Source: Ophiodon elongatus
Lineage: Eukaryota; Chordata; Actinopteri; Perciformes; Hexagrammidae
NCBI GenBank assembly: GCA_016806645.1
Contig: JACSYO010001810.1
Coordinates: 3,831,001-3,895,000, forward strand
Length of the DNA stretch: 64,000 bases
Direction: 5' to 3'
In this document: positions 57,040 to 64,000 of the stretch, one piece after another
How positions within the stretch are numbered: the first letter of the stretch is position 1
Layout: every line of letters starts with the position of its first letter
Notes under the pieces: model-generated
Databases searched by the model: none
The model's input: the letters and a program-made list of their open reading frames with translations, nothing else
What the model was told of the DNA's origin: nothing
Position numbers and translations under genes: made by a program

Positions 57040-58683
57040 GCTCTCAGTACTACCCAACTTAATTTATTGACCTAAAAAAAAGACCTCTTAATACCAAGAC
57101 AAAAATAGACACTTTCCAATTTAAGCATACACTCACACACACATTTGATCTCAAACTTAAGCTTTAAAAAAAGGTATTTACACTGATCCCCAGTCATGTG
57201 AACACTAGTGCCTGCACCAGAGATTCATTAGTGGACTCCAGTTTAGATGTAGAGGAAGAGTTTCAGACCTTTGATCAACAAATAGAATTCCTTCGGTGCA
57301 TTCATTTCACATTAAAAGTTCCCCTTTGATAAACACCAAAGAATAAAATTTGAAACAATACAGATAAACAATACCGCTATTTAAAAGAAAATGATTCATA
57401 TTGAAAAATCCTGTATGTTGTTAGTAACGCACTAACTGTAGGTCAAATAAAAATGCATTCAATCAACAACAATAACCTACATTTAACTTTTGTTATGAGC
57501 ACTTCAAATAAACACCTGAAGTACAAACTATTTATATGTAATTTGTGTTCAAGGGCCAGCTCACTCTCTTTCATAATGAAAGTCCAAACTGGTATTCAAA
57601 TGATCATTCTTCATATCTGTACGATCAGTTGCCAGTTTATCATCAGGTACACCTTGATAAAACTACTGCAGTCTAATGAAAGTCCTGCAGTAAATTCTAT
57701 CATGAAGGTTATAATGCTCAGTTCTTGGTTGAAACTTCAACTTCATGATACTTTTGGTGCTGTTCTGTTGTATTTGGGTTGTACTGAGGTGTATTGTTTT
57801 CTTACTCTTACCCTAATGATATCAAAGTGTTGGGCATATTAGAAACACCTCAAAATATTTTAACAGAACCACATTATAACCTTTGTGAAAGGAGGATTAA
57901 CAAAAGGATTGTATTAGACTGCATCAGTTATCGTAAAGTGGACCTAATAAACTGGCAACAAGTGTATAGACATTATAAAATATTTTTCCTGCAAAAGTTT
58001 CCTGATCTCAGAAAATGTTATCATAGTGTATTGACTCCAATCCTGATTTGAAGACTCTTTCGATCACAAATACTGTTGAAACTTCTATTCTGCAGCAATC
58101 CTCCCACACCACCACCACCCCTTCCTCCATCACTCCACCTATCCAGTATAACATTACATTTCAGGCACTGAATGGTAGCAAATACGAGGTTTTGCATTAT
58201 TTTAAAGTTATTTTAAAAAGGAGACAATGCACCCCACATTTCATTTTCAGTCTCTTTGGTGCATAACATTTGGGATTTTTGTCTGTCCAACTTGAACATA
58301 CATATACATATATATCATCTATTGTTTGTATACTTTTGTTTTAGATATAATATTAACTTTATATACCTAATACTGCATGTGTTGGTTGCAAAGACTTGGA
58401 ACACATCTCAAACACAAAAGAGGCACTTGTGCATCTTCATTATTCCAAAAAACTCAGTTCACAGTCTGATTGGGAGCATTAGTTCAATGCTTCCTTCCAG
58501 CAGTGGCACACTGTGGTTTCCCCCAAAGTCCAAACTTTCCACCAGCAGTAGCAGTTCAGTTCAGTTTTTCTACGTATAAAAATAAATTAAAACTAACTTT
58601 CATGTATGTTAACTGCATACAGTATAGTATACTTGTCTCCTAGTAGGTCTATGCATAGAGTGGCTATTTTGCAAAGTGGTAGT
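57040..58683 (-). other. galnt3: galnt3 3'UTR
   Basis: Minus-strand AATAAA lies near 57070-57065 (ggtcaataaattaag), 1.6 kb after the galnt3 stop. It is the most distal signal before csrnp3 begins on the other strand. No reading frame of interest crosses the region. Confidence 0.55.
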
Positions 58684-58797
58684 TCAGACGAAGGACCAGA
58701 GCTGGTATCTGTCTGAGGGGTTGCAGAGGGCCAGAGAGGGATGCTCATGACGGGCACTCAGACACATGTTCCATCCTGGCATGTAGAATAACTGGTT
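58684..58797 (-). CDS. galnt3: galnt3 last coding exon, lectin gamma repeat
   Basis: 114 nt including stop TGA at 58686-58684, with acceptor tcttcacttag. It encodes NQLFYMPGWNMCLSARHEHP and ends YQLWSFV. Confidence 0.94.
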   Translation of the reverse strand, partial: NQLFYMPGWNMCLSARHEHPSLALCNPSDRYQLWSFV

Positions 58798-61700
58798 CTA
58801 AGTGAAGAGAAGAGAAAACTATTACTTTCCTAAAAAGATAACCCAAGTATCTAAAATCCCAAATCAGTGCACAGAAACCTTACCTCCTTCAGTTCCCATT
58901 TTTGCTCTGCTCCTACAGATGTGCTCCTGCCCTTATACTGGCAGTCCTCCAGCTTCACAGTCCCCTCTGCCCCGTGCAAACACAGCTCCTTCTGAATGTT
59001 GTGTCTAATCTCGTGATGTGTGGAGTACTCAAAATACTACAGCAAAGGAAAAAGAACATGCCATCAACCTCTGTAATTAAAGTGACTTACATGTCAGAGA
59101 TATCAGTCGGAGATGGAGGGTACATTCTCTGACTGACCTGATTTCCTCCGAGTCCGTGACATGGATAAATTATCAGGTGTTTCCCACCCTCATTGTTCTC
59201 TCCAACATCCAGACACGAGTCTTTGCCGACATTTTTCACCTACAGTGGAAGAGAAAGGAAGGGGAGAGCAGTGGGGGGAAACAAAAATGAAAAACTAACA
59301 TCCAATGCAAGCTGTTCAAACAACTTTAGTCTCTGGAGTGCTTTCAGTGGTGTCAAATTGGAACTGCTCAGTACCCTCTGGAGATCCCAAGTGGAAACCC
59401 ACAGTGGCTAGACAGAACTCTGAGGTTTGGAAAGAGGAGAGCTGGTTGTGGGGTGTGTGATCTTACTGAGCCAAAGCGGAGTGGGCTGAGATCAGGCATA
59501 AAGACTTCTGGATAAACGTTCTTCAAATACCACGAGAAGTTCTTGCACTGAAGCCGCGCACGGAGGTCCACGCGTTTGGAGATCTCTCCAAAGGCCCTCT
59601 GTTAAAACAATGGCAGGCAGAGGAGCAAAACAGTTCCTTTACATTGATCGTCAACACAACAACACACTGCAGGCATGCTGGATACCAGCAGGGCTAACTA
59701 CAAAGCAACAATGCTCAATCTAGATTAAAGATAAGCTTTTTACTATCTTTTTATCACTTAGCAAAGGATGTGAAGCTGTTTTCCAAATGAATCTGGAAGT
59801 GCTGTTTACGCATTGAAAAGGTCAATGTTTCTTCAAATATTTCTCGAAAAGGTTGCCATCCACACATAAATTAAGATTTATGGAGAGCTCAAAGTATGTA
59901 AGACAATGCAAGCACACAAAAACAAGACTTCCAACAATAAAATGCTTTGTAAATTACCATTAGACCAACAACACTAAGAGCCTACAGCCACAATACTGGT
60001 TCTGCCATGTTCACTTTCTGAGTTCAGCAAATTACCACGCTATACATTTGCTAATTAGCACTGAAGTGAAAATACAGTACAGCTGAGGCTGATGGGAATG
60101 TCATTAGTTTTGCAGATATTTGATCATAAACTAAAATACGCAGTAGTAAGAATATTTGACCTGATGGTAGTGCTAGAGAAAAAGCTGAGGGATCACCAGA
60201 ATTATTACAAGCCTGAGGGTAATATGAATGCATGTACTAAATTGAATTGCACTCTATCTAATAAGTGTTGAGATATTTCTCAACAAAACCCCAAAATGTC
60301 ATAGTGGCACTTGTGGAAGAGTTGGAGGATCAACAAAATCATTAGGGCTCATCCGTTATCTGGTTGAGAAATTTTGGTCTGTGGTGGATCGACTGACATG
60401 ACCATCCGTAGAGCAACACTGAACAGCAATTACAGAAATAAAACATACAACGCAAAAAAAACAAAAAAGAATCTTACACTTAAGATTTATTTTATCTTTC
60501 CTCTCCTTACTCTCATCATCACCCTACTTTCCTACAGTGAATGACTGTGTTCCAGTGCTCTAATGACTCCTTTGTTGAACAAATTAACAACAGACAAGTA
60601 ATCGATCAGTGTACCTTTTAAATGGAAGCCATTTAAAAGGGTTTGCAGGCACCTAATGCTCTTGAATAATGAGAGCACTTACTATAATGAGGAGGATGCT
60701 GCTCACACTAGTGCACACTGATAACTACTACAGTGGATTCCTTGAAGCTGTTGACGACAGTGTGTCTGTTTAAAGCCAGCGGGGGAGGACTGGCCTGCTC
60801 TTTGAGGTACAGCCCTGAGGGAACCATTTATGGCACCTCCGGGACCACATGTTGGGAAACATTGAGAGCCTTAGTCATTTACCAGCACGGATGTCCTTCA
60901 GGCCCATTTTTCTCTGTCTGTTAACAGCGTTCAGCCCCTAATTGATAATCTAAGTCTCTCTTTCTCAGTGAATGAGTTTAAGTTACAGAAATCATGCATT
61001 GAGAATTACAATAGTAAAATGTTGTGGTGTGTAATTCTGTGCTTTCCCCTGCGGAGTTAAGCACGTCACCAAAATGATGTGCTTCTCAACGTCAAAGAAG
61101 CCAGCATATGATGGGCATTAGATTGATACTATAGAAATCTGGTCATTGAACTCTACTTATAAATACCTGTTGTTTTTTTTCGAGAAAACAATCTACTTTT
61201 TAAACATCATATCGAGTGTCTTACAAAAAAAAAGGGGGGGGGTTGCACTACGTACATCTTTTGCCAACTGTGCAGCTTGCTGGTTACGACGGTAAAAGAT
61301 CTCCTTGTAGTCGTCCATCCAGACCTCCGCCAGTCGTACCTGGTTACGAGCAATTACTTGTATGCCCTTGGGGAATGTGTGGGGGCTCTTGGTGCGGAAA
61401 ACATGACCAACAATGGAGCAAGGGATGATCTCCAGCTGTCCGCCACACTGCCACACCTGCAAGTCAATGGGAGACAGCAAAAACAGATGTATATTGACAG
61501 GCAAAAGAGACACGCCTATACAGCCGTTTGGATAGTGGTGGTAATGATTCAACAGGTAAAACCAGATCGACTTACCCTAAATGACATTTCAATATTCTCA
61601 CCACCCCAGATTAACATTTCTTCATCATAGCTTCCAATATGGTAGAAATATTCTTTTGAGATGGAGAAGAGGCCACCAGCAAATGTGGGAGTCCTATGGA

Positions 61701-64000
61701 GAGGATTTTGTAAAGGTTTTTTAATGATTTCAAAGAACAAACAAGAGTTTATATACAATTATTATTCCACATTCATGTAAATGTTTTTTGCTTACTTGAT
61801 GGGGTATGTTTCGTCCTTCCTCCTTTGTTTCTCATGATCTGGTAGACCCTCCCAGCCGAAAGCCAAACCCCAGTCAAAGTTGCCCCGGTTGTGGTTCTGG
61901 CCATATGGGGACGGTTTCATGAACTCAAAAGTATTGAGATCAATAGTGGTTATATCAGGACTCACTACTGCAGTGTAGTTCTCTGCTATCCTGGCCAGAA
62001 GGGGCTCCAGCCATCCATTAAAGCATTCACCTGTTAAAATGAATGACACATTTTAGAATGTTAAAGGATTTTAAAAATAACAAACAACAGGCTGCTGAGC
62101 TGTGGGTGTGTAAGTCAGGGTGTGGCTGTCATGCAACTGGTTTTAAACTATGAGTTACATCAGAGGTATTGACTAACAGTGGGCATCCAGAAAGGTGAGA
62201 GTATCACCGGTGGCCACGGAGGCACCCAGCAACCGAGCGGTGATGAGTCCTTTTCTCTCTCGCTGGCGGACAACTCGAACAATGTTCAGTGGCTTCAAAT
62301 ACTCATCCAGCCCGTCCTTCAATGCATCTGAAAAGACGTAATTTCCATTAGACAGAGTAAAGCTAGAGATTGAGAAGAACATTATGAAAAGTCTAACTAA
62401 ATATATATATATGAGTGATTCTTGTACACAGTCTTCCATAAACAGTCTGATTTAGTGACAAGTATTGCTGAAGTGTTGAATAGACAACATTCACAGCTCT
62501 CAGCCTGGAAGGTAAGACTCAAGCAGATGAAAAAGGAGTCTTGATTTCATCTTCAACATGGCTGGCTGTCAGGAGAGCTGCTGTACAGCAGGCCTCTGTC
62601 TGTGGTCTGCTCCTTACAAATAACTGAGCTAGTGAGTCAGAAGGACTGCCTTCCCTGACACTTCTCTCCTCTCCAGCATTTAGTTTCCTTCCTACATCAG
62701 ACCTGTTTAAAACAGTTAACGCAGACTCATTTCTAAGCACAACCACTGCTAATTCCACTAAGGAAAGTATTCACTAGCAGCCCCTCGCTTCCTGTTGTAA
62801 CCCGGTTCATGGGCCACAGAAGGAGCAGGGAGCTCCTCTCTGAACGTTATGTGGCACACCAAAGAGCTGCCCACCCAACATGCTGCATGAAGTCAAACCC
62901 ACAAAAGAGCAGAGCGGTCCTGAAGGGCCCTATTGAATTTTACCGTCCACACTGGCGTCGTCCACCAGGATGATCTCGTTGAGGAGAATGGCAGGCGAGG
63001 TGTGCAGGACGCTGTATACTGTCCTTAGCAGGGTGCTCCAACCCTCATTGTGAAACACAATTATAACACTGGTGGTCGGCAGAGCGGGGCATCGCTTGAA
63101 GGTTTGCTCAATACATCTGCAGCAAGAAGGAAAAAGAGCACAAAGATCTAACTGTCCTGTACAGTTCCTGAGTGGCACAATAGTGTAGTTATTACATCTG
63201 CAGTCTCTCCCCTGTGGGGTGTCCATTTCAGCCGTGACACTGAATGTGTGGCAGCCTTTGAACTACCTGCCATATCAGAGCGGGAGCTACTTTGTAATTC
63301 GCCATAAAAAGATAGCCAATACATGGACAGGTTTTATGTCTGTGTCATGTAACGACTATCTCCTGACATGTTCTTGGACTTGCATGCACTTGGATGTACT
63401 GTAATTTGCCAAACAAAACTGTGCTTCTTTCTGAACTGGCCGCAGTAACTGGGCAGGGATGCTGAAACAAAGCCCTAGTCAGTACAATCATCTCTGTGGT
63501 TTCTCCCGGAGACTTTTCCCAGTTGCAAAAAGCAAATCAGATGAATGTGTTTGGGTGAGACCCCATCTATTTTACACTGTTCGGTTTGGGTATTTTTAAG
63601 TCTGTGAGTTTATATTATATTCTGGGCCGGTACATAAATCCATGGAGAGATAAATAGGGAAAGATGAGTACTTCTTGTACAGCGCCAAAGCTACACTCAC
63701 ACCCACTAGGTGGTGCAATTACACGTTGTTCCGAAAGAATAATCATTTGGAAAAAGAATGAACATTATTTGGTCTTCTATGTTCAACAACACAATGAGCA
63801 CCTTGAGCTTTCTTGCACATTTGGAGTATAAAGAAAGGTAAACATGAGGGATTCAGCATAGTTTTACAAAAAGTGTAAAGATTGTAAAAAATTGGCATAC
63901 TCTGGTGGTCTTGTGTCTGCGCCGAGGTCTCTGCTCAAGGAGATGCGGTCACTGACATACAGGTTAAAGCAGTGTTTCTCTTCACCCCTGTCTTTCTCCT
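58684..64000 (-). CDS. galnt3: polypeptide N-acetylgalactosaminyltransferase 3 (3' part, spliced)
   Basis: Galnt3 is a Golgi type II membrane enzyme that transfers GalNAc from UDP-GalNAc to Ser/Thr, starting mucin-type O-glycosylation. In mammals it protects FGF23 from cleavage and so controls phosphate. Ten in-frame exons give 491 residues that align along their length with human residues from about 141 to the end. The cytoplasmic tail, membrane anchor and stem lie outside the window. The GT-A catalytic region shows VIIVFHNEGWSTLLRT, the metal-binding D-x-H in TFLDAHC, and the Gal/GalNAc-T motif IWGGENIEMSFRVWQCGG. The C-terminal ricin-like lectin domain has the three CLD-type motifs SCLDVGE, LCLHGAE and MCLSARHE. 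Strong near-identity in KTPTFAGGLFSISKEYF identifies the subfamily as GALNT3 over GALNT6, helped by its csrnp3 neighbour. Confidence 0.96.
58884..59036 (-). CDS. galnt3: galnt3 exon, lectin beta repeat
   Basis: 153 nt, phase 0 to 0, with acceptor ctttgctgtag and donor gtaagg. It encodes YFEYSTHHEIRHNIQKELCL and ends AEQKWELKE, a Q-x-W motif. Confidence 0.95.
59138..59239 (-). CDS. galnt3: galnt3 exon, lectin alpha repeat
   Basis: 102 nt, phase 0 to 0, with acceptor tccactgtag and donor gtcagt. It encodes VKNVGKDSCLDVGENNEGGK and PCHGLGGNQ, the first CLD-type lectin motif. Confidence 0.95.
59467..59598 (-). CDS. galnt3: galnt3 exon, linker to lectin domain
   Basis: 132 nt, phase 0 to 0, with acceptor tgttttaacag and donor gtaaga. 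It encodes RAFGEISKRVDLRARLQCKN and YLKNVYPEVFMPDLSPLRF. Confidence 0.94.
60035..60430 (+). repeat. dispersed teleost repeat (TAGCATGCTAA family), copy 3
   Basis: Within the galnt3 intron 59599-61255. It carries TTTGCTAATTAGCACTGAAG, ACAGTACAGCTGAGGCTGAT, GGGAATGTCATTAGTTTTGC and a later TCATAGTGGCACTTGTGG block, in the order seen in copy 2. Confidence 0.75.
61256..61456 (-). CDS. galnt3: galnt3 exon, end of catalytic domain
   Basis: 201 nt, phase 0 to 0, with acceptor ttgacttgcag and donor gtacgt. It encodes VWQCGGQLEIIPCSIVGHVF, then VIARNQVRLAEVWMDDYKEI. A C homopolymer on the transcribed strand follows the donor. Confidence 0.96.
61576..61693 (-). CDS. galnt3: galnt3 exon with WGGEN motif
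   Basis: 118 nt, phase 2 to 0, with acceptor cctctccatag and donor gtaagt. It encodes TPTFAGGLFSISKEYFYHIG and IWGGENIEMSFR, part of the acceptor-binding Gal/GalNAc-T motif. Confidence 0.96.
61796..62030 (-). CDS. galnt3: galnt3 exon, catalytic domain
   Basis: 235 nt, phase 1 to 2, with acceptor attttaacag and donor gtaagc. It encodes ECFNGWLEPLLARIAENYTA, VVSPDITTIDLNTFEF, and GNFDWGLAFGWEGLPDHEK up to TYPI. Confidence 0.96.
62178..62327 (-). CDS. galnt3: galnt3 exon with D-x-H metal site
   Basis: 150 nt, phase 1 to 1, with acceptor gtcttttcag and donor gttagt after CACT. It encodes VRQRERKGLITARLLGASVA and TLTFLDAHC. The donor is less typical but restores Cys with the next exon. Confidence 0.94.
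62944..63116 (-). CDS. galnt3: galnt3 exon, start of catalytic domain
   Basis: 173 nt, with acceptor ccttcttgctgcag and donor gtaaaa. It encodes CIEQTFKRCPALPTTSVIIV, the FHNEGWSTLLRTVYSVL helix region, and EIILVDDASVD. Phase 2 to 1. Confidence 0.96.
63901..64000 (-). CDS. galnt3: galnt3 exon (partial, cut by window edge)
   Basis: The last 100 nt of an exon, ending RPPE with the split codon GA|A and donor gtatgc. It encodes GEEKHCFNLYVSDRISLSRD, the start of the catalytic region. Confidence 0.93.

Noticed and set aside
62519..62758. 79-codon minus-strand frame between galnt3 exons
   Set aside because: The flanking exons join directly in phase and match the family, so this is intronic.

Overview
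This window comes from a ray-finned fish, most likely a percomorph teleost. The genes are intron-containing vertebrate genes, long (AC)n, (TG)n and (CT)n microsatellites are common, and several dispersed repeats resemble families I know from percomorph genomes. The species call rests on recollection of those repeats, not on a search.

Three protein genes are present. (1) xirp2 (Xin actin-binding repeat protein 2) is on the minus strand at the left. Four small 5' coding exons (13197-11844) splice in frame to one giant 9,480-bp exon (10991-1512). That exon carries about 29 canonical Xin repeats, about 17 diverged repeats, and Ena/VASP-type proline motifs. A separate exon at 231-101 encodes the first half of a LIM domain. 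Its phase lets it join directly to the exon before the giant one, so the short Xin-repeat-less LIM isoform can be made. A TATA box and a probable 5'UTR exon lie at about 13.49-13.61 kb. (2) csrnp3 (cysteine/serine-rich nuclear protein 3) is on the plus strand. Four coding exons lie between 50.5 and 55.0 kb, and a probable untranslated first exon/promoter is near 34.4-34.76 kb. (3) galnt3 (polypeptide N-acetylgalactosaminyltransferase 3) is on the minus strand, with its last ten coding exons at 64000-58684. Its 5' end lies beyond the right edge.

Layout: 0.1-13.6 kb is xirp2. 13.69-14.72 kb is a TTAA-flanked non-autonomous DNA transposon beside the xirp2 promoter. 14.7-34.4 kb is AT-rich intergenic DNA with dispersed repeats and a second TTAA-flanked element with perfect 23-bp inverted ends (25.03-25.57 kb). 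34.4-50.5 kb is probably the first intron of csrnp3, with a decayed LINE at 42.5-43.5 kb and several microsatellites. 50.5-57.0 kb is csrnp3, and 57.0-64.0 kb is galnt3. xirp2 and csrnp3 are divergent. csrnp3 and galnt3 are tail to tail, and their predicted poly(A) sites are about 100 bp apart.

The genes do not form a pathway. Xirp2 is a striated-muscle and hair-cell actin protein, Csrnp3 a nuclear transcription factor, and Galnt3 a Golgi glycosyltransferase. In tetrapods they share a wider neighbourhood with the sodium-channel cluster, so this looks like a compacted and rearranged version of that block. I found no convincing new multi-gene system. The most informative points are the xirp2 isoform architecture, a duplicated three-repeat unit inside its Xin array, and the paired TTAA elements.
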